Positions 16,564 through 24,624 of a stretch of DNA of 39,945 nucleotides are shown piece by piece. Below the pieces are notes generated by a model. The model saw nothing but the letters and a program-made list of their open reading frames with translations. It was not told the DNA's origin and did no database searches. A program made the position numbers and the translations under genes. The stretch's first letter is position 1, and each line of letters begins with the position of its first letter. Origin of the DNA: Acidobacteriota bacterium (GTDB lineage Bacteria > Acidobacteriota > Terriglobia > Bryobacterales > Bryobacteraceae); contig JANXMS010000620.1 of NCBI GenBank assembly GCA_025354525.1, positions 1 to 39,945 of the forward strand, read 5' to 3'.

Positions 16564-17419
16564 CGGATCGCTCTTGCGCGCCGGACTCGACGCGGGCAGC
16601 GTATATACGCGCTGCGTTGTGATTGAGTGGAGCAGTGGTCGACCGCGTTTGCGCAGTGCCAGCGTCGTACCTTCCCAGGGCTGGCAGGACGGTCGGATTC
16701 GAAACGCTGACGCCGTGGGGGGGTCCATATCGGCGGCAGCACTTTCGGCTGGCATCCGGGCGGGCATATCGGTGGACGCGATCACGGTCGGGTATGCCGA
16801 TTCGTTCAATCAGATGGAAGCCTTAAACGCCGCGATTGAGCGGAGTGGCCTGCGCGTGGCTGATTTCGTGGTCGAGAGCGAGGCTGCTCTGCTAGCGACG
16901 ACTTCGGACTTAATGAGGCAAGGGGGGATCAGCGCGGCGGCGATTGGCGTCGACGCGACCGAACTAGCTTATAGCGATTTGACTGGCGGCATTCGCACGG
17001 CCAGCGTGGATGTTGGCTCGCGCGAATTCACGCAGGATATCGCTAGCCTTTTTGATTTGCCGCTGGCCGAGGCCGAACACCTTAAGCTGGCGGAAGGGAG
17101 CATTGGCCGGATCGGCGTGGAACAAAAAACCACCCCGTTGCAGGAGATTCTGGAGGCGCGAGCCGGACAGTATCTTCACATGCTTGAATTTCGGATCGAA
17201 GAACTATCCGGACAGTTGCCGCCTCCGGGTGGGCTGATTCTAGCGGGCGGAGGCGCTTCCCTGCCCGGCTTATGTGATTTCGCGGAGAGGTTATTGCAAT
17301 GCCCCGTCCGGTTGGGCCAAGTGATCGGAGTGGCGGAATGGCCGCTGGAACTTTCCGCACCAAGCTGGGCCGTTGCGGCAGGGTTGGCGCTGCATGGAGG
17401 TGTCTCCCATGGCTGGTAG
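16553..17419 (+). CDS. FtsA-like protein lacking subdomain 1C (FtsA paralog 1)
   Basis: This 288-residue actin-fold protein is closely related to the next gene product. Residues 11-80 align without gaps (GLDAGSVYTRCVV in both). Then about 79 residues present in the neighbour (its about 84-162) are missing, which is the 1C subdomain of FtsA. The rest of the fold continues to the adenosine loop AGGGASLPG (231-239). The phosphate-2 aspartate, D209 in the neighbour, is A130 here, and no amphipathic C-terminal helix is present (ends GGVSHGW). I choose GTG 16553 (11-bp overlap with ftsQ); TTG 16541 is also possible. It is likely a non-polymerising or modulatory FtsA relative, which is inference. 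Confidence 0.8.
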   Translation: MESSGSLLRAGLDAGSVYTRCVVIEWSSGRPRLRSASVVPSQGWQDGRIRNADAVGGSISAAALSAGIRAGISVDAITVGYADSFNQMEALNAAIERSGLRVADFVVESEAALLATTSDLMRQGGISAAAIGVDATELAYSDLTGGIRTASVDVGSREFTQDIASLFDLPLAEAEHLKLAEGSIGRIGVEQKTTPLQEILEARAGQYLHMLEFRIEELSGQLPPPGGLILAGGGASLPGLCDFAERLLQCPVRLGQVIGVAEWPLELSAPSWAVAAGLALHGGVSHGW

Positions 17420-18611
17420 TCGGGTTCGTTTAGCGGTTGGACTGGACGCCGGAAGTTTCTACACCCGCTGCGTGGTCTGCGTCGTCGAGGACGGCAGAAT
17501 TCGCTTTCTGGGTTCGGGCGAAGTCGAGTCGAAAGGTTGGACGAAAAGCCGGATTGCGGACCGGGACGTGATGTCGGAATGCATCTGTCGAGCGGCTGGG
17601 GAAGCTGAGCGCCAAGCGCAAATTTCCTTCGATGCGGTCGTGGTTGGTTTAGGCGGCGAAGCGGTGAAAGGGGCCAACGCGCGGGGTGTCTACGAGTTCG
17701 GTCGGCCTCGCGAAATCGACGATTCGGACATGCGCTACGCGGTGGAACTGGCGTGCCGGGTGCGGCTCGAAGATGATCGAATTCTGCTCCAAGTATTGCC
17801 GCAAGACTTTACGGTCGACGGTCGGACCGGCATACTGAACCCACGCGGTATCCGTGGTTCGCGGCTCGAGGCCAATGTGCACGTCGTGACGACTTCGGCC
17901 ATCGACCATCAGGCCCTTGTCAGCGCAGTTCATCATGCGCATCTGGCGGTGGAAGAGACGGTTTTCGAGGCGATGGCGGCGGCCTATGCCTGCGTTCTTC
18001 CAGAGGAGCGGGCCAAGGGTGTTGCGGTCGCCGACATCGGGCTGCACTCGACTGAACTGGTCATCTACGACGGCGAGGCGATGGTGCAGGCGATCAGCAT
18101 TCCTGTCTCCGCGGATCACTTCACGCGGGACGTGAGCACGGGCTTTCACGTTACGCACGAGGACGCCGAACGGCTCAAGATTGAATACGGTTGCGCGATC
18201 CTGGGATTGACGGCGGACAACACCTTCATTGAGGTACCGTCGGCCGAAGGAAGACCCGCCCGGGAGGCGCCTCGGCGGGAGTTGAATGACATGCTGGAAG
18301 CGCGGGCGCAGTTTCTATTCGAGTATCTGCAGCGCAAAGTAATTGAAGTGGACATGGATCGGTCTCTGCTCGAAGGCATCGTGCTGTGCGGCGGCGGTGC
18401 TCGACTGAACGGCATGTGCGACGTCGCCGAACTCGTACTGAATTGCCCCGCTCGAAACGGTCTCCCGGTCGGCATCCAGGACTGGCCGAGTCGACTCAAC
18501 AATCCGAGTTGGACTACCGCCGCGGGCTTGGCCATGTACTCGGGCCGCTTGAAACAACACCGCGACGGGCGCAAGCCCCGCCCCCCTTTTCTTAATCTTT
18601 TAATGCGCTAA
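17409..18611 (+). CDS. ftsA: Cell division protein FtsA (full-length paralog)
   Basis: This 400-residue actin-like ATPase anchors FtsZ to the membrane. It has the phosphate-1 loop GLDAGSFYTR (11-20), the complete 1C region (about 84-162, VLPQDFTVDG), the phosphate-2 loop DIGLHSTEL (209-217), and the adenosine loop LCGGGARLNGM (326-336). A basic linker ends in PPFLNLLMR, a plausible short membrane-targeting tail. The phosphate-2 loop lacks the usual glycine pair. ATG 17409 is chosen because GGAGG lies just upstream; it overlaps the previous gene by 11 bp. ftsZ follows after 17 bp. Confidence 0.9.
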   Translation: MAGSRVRLAVGLDAGSFYTRCVVCVVEDGRIRFLGSGEVESKGWTKSRIADRDVMSECICRAAGEAERQAQISFDAVVVGLGGEAVKGANARGVYEFGRPREIDDSDMRYAVELACRVRLEDDRILLQVLPQDFTVDGRTGILNPRGIRGSRLEANVHVVTTSAIDHQALVSAVHHAHLAVEETVFEAMAAAYACVLPEERAKGVAVADIGLHSTELVIYDGEAMVQAISIPVSADHFTRDVSTGFHVTHEDAERLKIEYGCAILGLTADNTFIEVPSAEGRPAREAPRRELNDMLEARAQFLFEYLQRKVIEVDMDRSLLEGIVLCGGGARLNGMCDVAELVLNCPARNGLPVGIQDWPSRLNNPSWTTAAGLAMYSGRLKQHRDGRKPRPPFLNLLMR

Positions 18612-18628
18612 GCGCGGAAGGTATCACC

Positions 18629-19876
18629 ATGGCAGAACTCAAATTTCAAATTCAGGAAGAGGCCGAACTCGGCACCCGGATCAAGGTGATCGGCGTCGGA
18701 GGAGGTGGATGCAACGCGGTCGCTCGCATGATGAACGCTGGGTTGCAAGGCGTAGAGTTCTACGTCCTCAACACCGACATGCAGGCGCTGCAGGCTTCTC
18801 CAGTGCCGAACAAACTGGCGATTGGCAGCAAGATCACGAACGGCCTAGGGGCGGGAGCGAACCCGGAGATAGGACGCCAGGCGGCGATGGAGGACACCAA
18901 CCGTATCATCGAGATTCTCGAGGACGCCGACATGGTCTTCATTACCTCCGGTCTGGGAGGTGGCACGGGCACGGGCGCAACGCCGATCGTGGCCTCATTG
19001 GCTCGGGAACTAGGCGCGCTTACGGTGGCCGTCGTCACCAAGCCGTTCAGCTTCGAAGGGCCCCGTCGGATGAAACAGGCCGAGCAGGGTCTGGCCGAGA
19101 TCGCCGGCGTGGTCGATACCGTAATCTCAATCCCGAACGATAAATTGCTGAAGCTGGCGGGTAAGAACACAAGCTTTCAGGAAGCGTTGCAGATGGCCGA
19201 CGACGTGTTGCGGCAGGCCGTGCAGGGCATCGCCGACATCATCACGACCCCAGGCATCATCAACCGGGACTTCTCCGACATTCGAGCCATCATGTCCGGC
19301 ATGGGTTACGCCATGATGGGCACTGCGTCGGCCACGGGCGAAGATGCCGCCATCGAAGCCGCGCGGCAGGCTATCAACTCGCCGCTGCTGGAAGAGGGCG
19401 GCGTGGAAGGTGCCCGCGGCATTCTTATCAACATTACGGGCTCGAGCCGTTTGGGTCTACTCGAAGTCAGCGAGGCTTGCACCCTGGTTCGCGAGGCTAC
19501 GCAGAACGATGACGTGCAGATCAGCTTTGGCGTTGTCGCCGACGAGAGCATGGACGAGACGGTGAAGCTCACCGTCATCGCGACCGGCTTCGAGCGGCAG
19601 ACCTTGCCGCAGATTCAACGCCGGAAGACGGCCGGGTCGCAACCGGTGGCCATCGACCCGGCGCTGTTTATGGACTTGCCGACGCCCCCACCCCCGATCA
19701 ATCTGATCGAGCGAGAACCTTTTTCTGAGACCGAGATCCAGACGCCCGAGGCCGAGTGGGTCGCTCCGCCACAGCCTGCGGAATCGGCTACGCCAGAAGC
19801 GACAAAGCCAGTCGATCCATTCGACGACGTGGATACCCCGGCGTTCTTGCGCCGCGAACGTAGGCTCTTCCGCTAG
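18629..19876 (+). CDS. ftsZ: Cell division protein FtsZ
   Basis: This tubulin-like GTPase forms the Z-ring. It shows GVGGGGCNAV (22-31), the tubulin signature GGGTGTG (110-116), and the T7 synergy loop GIINRDFSDIRAIM (about 208-221), where the usual hydrophobic residue before DF is arginine. A proline-rich linker (about 330-395) leads to the conserved C-terminal peptide DTPAFLRRERRLFR that binds FtsA. The length is 415 residues. A GGAAGG ribosome site precedes ATG 18629. Its stop shares the CTAG tetranucleotide with the stop of the convergent esterase gene. Confidence 0.97.
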   Translation: MAELKFQIQEEAELGTRIKVIGVGGGGCNAVARMMNAGLQGVEFYVLNTDMQALQASPVPNKLAIGSKITNGLGAGANPEIGRQAAMEDTNRIIEILEDADMVFITSGLGGGTGTGATPIVASLARELGALTVAVVTKPFSFEGPRRMKQAEQGLAEIAGVVDTVISIPNDKLLKLAGKNTSFQEALQMADDVLRQAVQGIADIITTPGIINRDFSDIRAIMSGMGYAMMGTASATGEDAAIEAARQAINSPLLEEGGVEGARGILINITGSSRLGLLEVSEACTLVREATQNDDVQISFGVVADESMDETVKLTVIATGFERQTLPQIQRRKTAGSQPVAIDPALFMDLPTPPPPINLIEREPFSETEIQTPEAEWVAPPQPAESATPEATKPVDPFDDVDTPAFLRRERRLFR

Positions 19877-21441
19877 CGCAACACGCGCTGAAAAAACGCG
19901 GCGATCTTGGCCAGGTTCTCGGCCGTTTGGAAGGCCGGCCCGCCGTGGCCGGCACCATGGAAGATCGTCATTTCCACCGGCACGCCGGCCTTCTTTAACG
20001 CATCCCGCAACAGTTCACTCTGCTCGAGGGTGACCAGCGGATCGGCGTCACCGTGCTGAATCAGGAAGGGCGGGTCGTCCTTCGTGACGTAGGAGATGGG
20101 GTTCACCTTTTCGGCCAACTCCGCGTTTTGCTGCACAGGTCCGCCGATCAGACGGGCCTCCGGAGCCTCGGGCGAATCGTGATCCATCCTGGATGCGTAC
20201 ATCGACATGCGACGGAGCGCGGTGGGTCCGAACCAATCAACGACGGCTTGGACCTTATCCTCCCCTTCCCCGATGGTGCCGAGCAGGGCGACCAAGTGAC
20301 CGCCGGCCGAAGACCCCCAAACGCCGATCTTCGTTCCGTCGTAGCCGTATTTGCTGGCGTTCTTGCGTAGAAAGCGAATCGCGGTGCGGCAATCGTCGAT
20401 CTGAGCAGGCATCGGAGCCACTTGGCTCAAGCGGTACCGAATGCTCGCTGCCGCAAAGCCTTTGGGAACCAATTGCAGCGATGGCGCGTTCTCTTTTGAT
20501 CCGTTCTGCCAGGCTCCGCCGTGGATCCAAACGATGAGAGGCGGCGGCTTTGCCGGCTTCGACTTCGGGACGAAAACGTCGAGCAGTAGACCCGGGGCGT
20601 ATTCCACGTTCAAGTGAGATTCAATGCCATCGGGGATCGGTCGTTGCGGCCCAGCAGGAGAAGGCTGCAGAGCGCCTTCGGCGAAGAGCGCCCCTTTGCT
20701 GCCTTGCGGCATCGCGATAGTTGGCTTGCCCTGCAAGAACCCTTGCGAGCGCAGAAAGCCATCGGCCAAGTAGGTGGTCGAGGCATGCCAAGTGCCGTCG
20801 CCGCGATCGTTGAAAAATCCGTGTGGCTGGCCTTTGGCGACAAACAGTTGCACCGGCAGTCGCTTGGCCTGCGCCTTCCGCCAATACGCTTGCGCTTCCG
20901 GGTACATCTTGTCGGCTGAGCCGAAGAATAGAATGGTGGGCGGCATCCCCGCAACGGGTTCGGCCTGAGCCAGGCCAGCCGGATTGAAGAGCACCATCGA
21001 AGCTGGTTTGGCACCTGTTTCCAAGAGCGACAGCGCACAGGAGCCGCCCGCGGAGCCGCCGCCGGCTGACAACTTCGCTGGATCGATGCCCTGCTCCCGC
21101 GCATGGGCTTGGAGCCAGGCGAAGGCCGCTTGGCAGTCAACCAGCGCGTCTTCTTTGGAGGTTTTGTGCTGGCTCTTTACCCGATACTCGGCGCTCGCCG
21201 CCACAATGCCGCGGCTGGCCAAGTAGCCGGCCTTGGAGTAAAACTGCCGCGTGCTTCCATTCACAAAGCCACCGCCGAAAAAGAGAACGATACCCGGTCG
21301 GACATCCGTCGGCTTCCACCCATCCGGGTAGAACACGGTCATCTTCAACTCGCCCTGCGGAGTCGTTCGGTAGACAACTTCCTCGCGGGTTATACCCCAC
21401 CCAATTCCCAGCACACCCAGCAGACACAAAAGACGGATCAT
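19873..21441 (-). CDS. Secreted tandem alpha/beta-hydrolase (two esterase domains)
   Basis: This 522-residue protein has an N-terminal signal sequence (MIRLLCLLGVLGIGWG) and two complete BD-FAE/acetyl-xylan-esterase-like domains. Domain 1 (about 20-235): oxyanion FFGGGF (54-59), nucleophile in GGSAG (S130), D177 and H207. Domain 2 (about 275-522): HGGAW (307-311), GSSAG (S378), D467 and H499. Each triad looks complete. Such esterases remove acetyl or feruloyl groups from polysaccharides; the substrate here is unknown. It is convergent with ftsZ and divergent from the gene at 21468, with only 26 bp between starts. Confidence 0.85.
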   Translation of the reverse strand: MIRLLCLLGVLGIGWGITREEVVYRTTPQGELKMTVFYPDGWKPTDVRPGIVLFFGGGFVNGSTRQFYSKAGYLASRGIVAASAEYRVKSQHKTSKEDALVDCQAAFAWLQAHAREQGIDPAKLSAGGGSAGGSCALSLLETGAKPASMVLFNPAGLAQAEPVAGMPPTILFFGSADKMYPEAQAYWRKAQAKRLPVQLFVAKGQPHGFFNDRGDGTWHASTTYLADGFLRSQGFLQGKPTIAMPQGSKGALFAEGALQPSPAGPQRPIPDGIESHLNVEYAPGLLLDVFVPKSKPAKPPPLIVWIHGGAWQNGSKENAPSLQLVPKGFAAASIRYRLSQVAPMPAQIDDCRTAIRFLRKNASKYGYDGTKIGVWGSSAGGHLVALLGTIGEGEDKVQAVVDWFGPTALRRMSMYASRMDHDSPEAPEARLIGGPVQQNAELAEKVNPISYVTKDDPPFLIQHGDADPLVTLEQSELLRDALKKAGVPVEMTIFHGAGHGGPAFQTAENLAKIAAFFQRVLR

Positions 21442-21467
21442 CCCGATACTCTACACTGAAGGATCGA

Positions 21468-22601
21468 ATGGCTGAACCAGTATGGTCAAAATATATTCAC
21501 CCGGGGACGATTCTTGAACAAGTTCAAAACACGGCTCCTTTTCTTGCGTCGCGCCTGCATCCCCTGCCTGGCCCACTGATCGCGATGGGCGCGCCGCCAG
21601 ACGGATTCCTTAACGTCCTCGCGTCGGCCAAAGACATTGGAACAGTCGAGGACTATTTCGCTCTCTGTTGCTCCGCCCATCAAGCGACGGTTGCAACGTT
21701 CGTCCCCACCGATGTCGACAGCAAGATCCGAGGCATTCTGTGGAATGAAACGCGGGACCCGCAGGTATTGGGGCGCATGGCGAAGTTTGCCCTGCAGATG
21801 CAGCATTGGACTCTCGACGGGATCTCCCAGCGAGTTACGGTCGACCCCGAACTGGGCCTCGTCTCCGGACACAACGGGGAATGGTTCTCGGTGGCCAGCG
21901 GCGGTCTCGGCCGGTTTTTGCAACTGGGTTTGGACGAGCCGTTCACGGAATTGATCGACGCGGAACTGAAGCGCGAGGCACAGGCGTTCCTCAACGCACT
22001 GCGCACACCTGGCCGCGAGATCGACACCATGCTGCTTGTGGTCTCGATCACCCACAACGTTGGAGACCTCGACCAAGGCATCAGCTTTTGGGAAGGTGCT
22101 GGCCAACACTCCGAACAGAAGCAGCGATTCAATCGTTTGGCCCACGAAAACAAGCTGGCCTACGGCGGCATCTTCCAACACATCGCGGGCCTTTACAAGG
22201 ACTGCCTCAGCGCTGAGGGCCACCGCCACTACCCGCTGCGGCCGATCAAACCCCTGCGCCAGTCGCCGACGCTGCTGTTGCCCCTCGGGCCATTTTTCGA
22301 TGAGTGGGGCGCAATCATCGGCGGGAGCCCGCTGCTCACCGACAGTGACCGAGCCGAGGTCCTGGACGCCCTGTTGAAAGGCTGCAAGAAAGTCGACAAC
22401 CAGTTCGGCTATTTCCGCGCCATGGCCGGTTGGCAAAATGAGCAAGCGAACAGCTTCCAGCGAGCCGCGGACCGGCTACCCGCCGGGAGCAAGAAGCTTT
22501 TAAAGGAGCCGCTCATGCGCCAGAAGCTAGCCGTTCCCCGGCGGAGTTTCGAGTCGACCTACGTCAAGCGGGTGGAGGCTTTGCGAGCCAAGCTCCGCTG
22601 A
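21468..22601 (+). CDS. Conserved-looking protein of unknown function
   Basis: I do not recognise this 377-residue protein. It has no signal sequence or membrane helix, so it is probably cytoplasmic. The composition is balanced and mostly helical, with a segment AKFALQMQHWTLDGISQRVTVD followed by a glycine-rich turn (HNGEWFSVASGGLGRFL) and a basic C-terminus (SFESTYVKRVEALRAKLR). AAGGA sits a few bases before ATG 21468. Its 3' end overlaps the convergent pseudouridine synthase gene by 43 bp. It is the first gene after a 26-bp divergent spacer, so its promoter must lie inside the esterase gene. Codon use looks like that of its neighbours. Confidence 0.75.
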   Translation: MAEPVWSKYIHPGTILEQVQNTAPFLASRLHPLPGPLIAMGAPPDGFLNVLASAKDIGTVEDYFALCCSAHQATVATFVPTDVDSKIRGILWNETRDPQVLGRMAKFALQMQHWTLDGISQRVTVDPELGLVSGHNGEWFSVASGGLGRFLQLGLDEPFTELIDAELKREAQAFLNALRTPGREIDTMLLVVSITHNVGDLDQGISFWEGAGQHSEQKQRFNRLAHENKLAYGGIFQHIAGLYKDCLSAEGHRHYPLRPIKPLRQSPTLLLPLGPFFDEWGAIIGGSPLLTDSDRAEVLDALLKGCKKVDNQFGYFRAMAGWQNEQANSFQRAADRLPAGSKKLLKEPLMRQKLAVPRRSFESTYVKRVEALRAKLR

Positions 22602-23314
22602 GGCATGAGCCTAGCCCGCTCGGAGGGCTCCAAATATCGCCACTTTCCGACGTTCAACTCGCCGATCCCCAGCGGGCCGATCGCCACCCGGACCAATTTC
22701 AGCACCACCGAACCTAGCGCCTCCACCATACGTCGCACCTGCCGATTGCGGCCTTCGGTGATCGTAATCTCAAAATGCGTGTACTTCTCGCTGTCGCGCG
22801 CCCGCTTAACGAAAGCGGGTCGCGTTGGCCCGTCTTCAAGTTCCAACCCGTTCCGCAGGCGACCGAGCTCTTCATCGGTCAGCAACCGATTCGCCTTCAC
22901 GAGATACCGCTTAGCGACGTGGAACTCCGGATTCATGATCCGTTCCGCAAACTGAGTATCGTTCGTCAACAGCAGCAAGCCACTGGTGTCAAGGTCGAGC
23001 CGCCCGACGGGCACGACGAAGGTGCCCACGTCCTGCAAGAGATCGTAGACAGTCGGCCGTCTTTCTGGATCTTTGTAGGTTGTCAGATAGCCTTTCGGCT
23101 TGTAGAGCATGAGGTAGATGTGCTCTTTTTTCTCGAGCGGCTTGCCGTCGAAGTGCACTTTATCGAGCTCCATGTCGACCCAATGGTCCGGGTTTTGGAT
23201 CACGCGTTTGTTCACCGACACCCGGCCGGCACCGATCCAACCGCGGGCCTCAGTCCTCGACCCTAAGCCTGCCTTCGAGATCACGCGCTCTAAAGTTTTC
23301 AACGGTCGTTTCAA
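22559..23314 (-). CDS. RsuA/RluB-family rRNA pseudouridine synthase
   Basis: This 251-residue enzyme isomerises a uridine in rRNA. An S4 RNA-binding domain (about 7-55, LERVISKAGLGSRTEARGWI) precedes the catalytic domain with YKPKGYLTT and GRLDLDTSGLLLLTND, where D107 is the catalytic aspartate. The RsuA-branch motif EGRNRQVRRMVEALG lies near 188-202. The target could be the RluB, RluE/F or RsuA site; sequence alone does not decide, though RluB is most common in such genomes. Its end overlaps the convergent upstream gene by 43 bp. Confidence 0.93.
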   Translation of the reverse strand: MKRPLKTLERVISKAGLGSRTEARGWIGAGRVSVNKRVIQNPDHWVDMELDKVHFDGKPLEKKEHIYLMLYKPKGYLTTYKDPERRPTVYDLLQDVGTFVVPVGRLDLDTSGLLLLTNDTQFAERIMNPEFHVAKRYLVKANRLLTDEELGRLRNGLELEDGPTRPAFVKRARDSEKYTHFEITITEGRNRQVRRMVEALGSVVLKLVRVAIGPLGIGELNVGKWRYLEPSERARLMPQRSLARKASTRLT

Positions 23315-23338
23315 CCCTCTAGTGTATCTTTAAGAGCG

Positions 23339-24232
23339 ATGCCCCTCCGCGTTGCTGTCGTGCAAGCCGGTTCCGTTCCCTGGGACACCCCGGCCACCCT
23401 CTTGCGACTTGACCATTGGGCCGGAGCCGCTGCGGCGGCTGGTGCCCAACTTGTAGTTTTCCCGGAAGCCTTCGTTGGGGGCTACCCCAAAGGCCTCGAC
23501 TTCGGTGCCACGGTCGGTCGTCGTACGCCCGAGGGCCGCCGAATGTTCGCTCGTTACGCCCAGTGCGCCATCGACGACCCAGCGCCGCTCGCCGCCGTAG
23601 CCGCCGCCCACAACGTATGGCTGGTCGTCGGTGCCATCGAACGAGCGGGGGGCACCCTCTACTGCACGGTCTACTATCTTTCACCTGATGGAGCTGTCGC
23701 CGGCAAGCATCGCAAAGTGATGCCGACCGCCATGGAGCGGATCATTTGGGGTTTTGGCGACGGCAGTACGCTCGCCGTGATCGACACTCCCCATGGTCGC
23801 CTCGGCTCGGCGATCTGTTGGGAAAACTATATGCCTCAGCTTCGCCTGGCGCTCTACGGTCAGGGCATCCAACTCTATTGCGCCCCAACGGTCGACGATC
23901 GAGAGACATGGCTACCGACCATGCGCCACATTGCAATGGAGGGTCGCTGCTTTGTCTTCAGCGCCAACCAATGGCAGGTCGATGGCGAATGGGCCGCGAT
24001 CCAAGGAGGCAGCGCGATCATCGGGCCACTCGGCCAGATCCTCGCCGGGCCCAAGCGCGACGGGGAGGGTCTCCTCCTTGCGGATCTCAATCTTGCCTCA
24101 ATTACGGAGGCTCAGTTCGACCTTGATGTGACCGGGCACTATAGCCGTCCCGACCTCTTCGAACTCCGCGTCAATACATCTCTCCAAACTGTTACATCGA
24201 TAGGCGATCCAATCGATCACCCGGAGCCCTGA
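23339..24232 (+). CDS. Nitrilase-branch carbon-nitrogen hydrolase
   Basis: This 297-residue protein has the nitrilase-superfamily triad in order: E43 in VFPEAFVGGYPKG, K126 in KHRKVMPTAMER, C160 in SAICWENYMP. The CWENYMP and PTxxER segments match true nitrilases (branch 1), which convert nitriles to carboxylic acids and ammonia, rather than amidases or carbamoylases. The cytoplasmic substrate is unknown. It starts 24 bp after the divergent pseudouridine synthase gene, and its end overlaps the convergent receiver-domain gene by 16 bp. Confidence 0.87.
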   Translation: MPLRVAVVQAGSVPWDTPATLLRLDHWAGAAAAAGAQLVVFPEAFVGGYPKGLDFGATVGRRTPEGRRMFARYAQCAIDDPAPLAAVAAAHNVWLVVGAIERAGGTLYCTVYYLSPDGAVAGKHRKVMPTAMERIIWGFGDGSTLAVIDTPHGRLGSAICWENYMPQLRLALYGQGIQLYCAPTVDDRETWLPTMRHIAMEGRCFVFSANQWQVDGEWAAIQGGSAIIGPLGQILAGPKRDGEGLLLADLNLASITEAQFDLDVTGHYSRPDLFELRVNTSLQTVTSIGDPIDHPEP

Positions 24233-24597
24233 ATCCGCAAAAGCGACAAAAGCTCCTGGGGAGAAAACGGCTTTTGGAGCACGACCGCCCGCCCGCGCTC
24301 GCCTTCCGACAACATGTCCAAAGCCAACGGATAGCCGCTACAGAGAACCGCTCGAAGGCTCGGGTCGGCGCGGAGAAAGGTGCCGACCAGATCCAACCCC
24401 GAGCCGTCAGGCAAAGTCAGATCCGCCAGAACGCACGAGTAGGCTCCCGGCACAAAACGCTCGACGGCCAGCGCAGCCGTTTCCGCCCCCTCTATTTCCA
24501 TCCCAGCCCTTTGGAGATAGCGAACCAAAAGGCGCAAGAGCGCTGGATCGTCTTCGACGACTAAAACGCGATCCACGCTAGCCGGGAGGGCTGTCAT
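24217..24597 (-). CDS. Single-domain response regulator (CheY-like receiver)
   Basis: This 126-residue protein is one receiver domain with acidic residues at 15-17 (VEDDP), phosphoacceptor D59 (VLADLTLPDGSG), switch residue S87 (LCSGYP) and conserved K109 (QKPFSP). No output domain follows. It would be phosphorylated by a histidine kinase and act by protein contact or in a phosphorelay. No kinase is encoded nearby, so the partner is unknown. It lies 27 bp downstream of the beta-barrel gene on the same strand and could be co-transcribed with it. Confidence 0.9.
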   Translation of the reverse strand: MTALPASVDRVLVVEDDPALLRLLVRYLQRAGMEIEGAETAALAVERFVPGAYSCVLADLTLPDGSGLDLVGTFLRADPSLRAVLCSGYPLALDMLSEGERGRAVVLQKPFSPQELLSLLRIQGSG

Positions 24598-24624
24598 CGC
24601 TGACAGCTCCGAAGCGTTCCGAAG

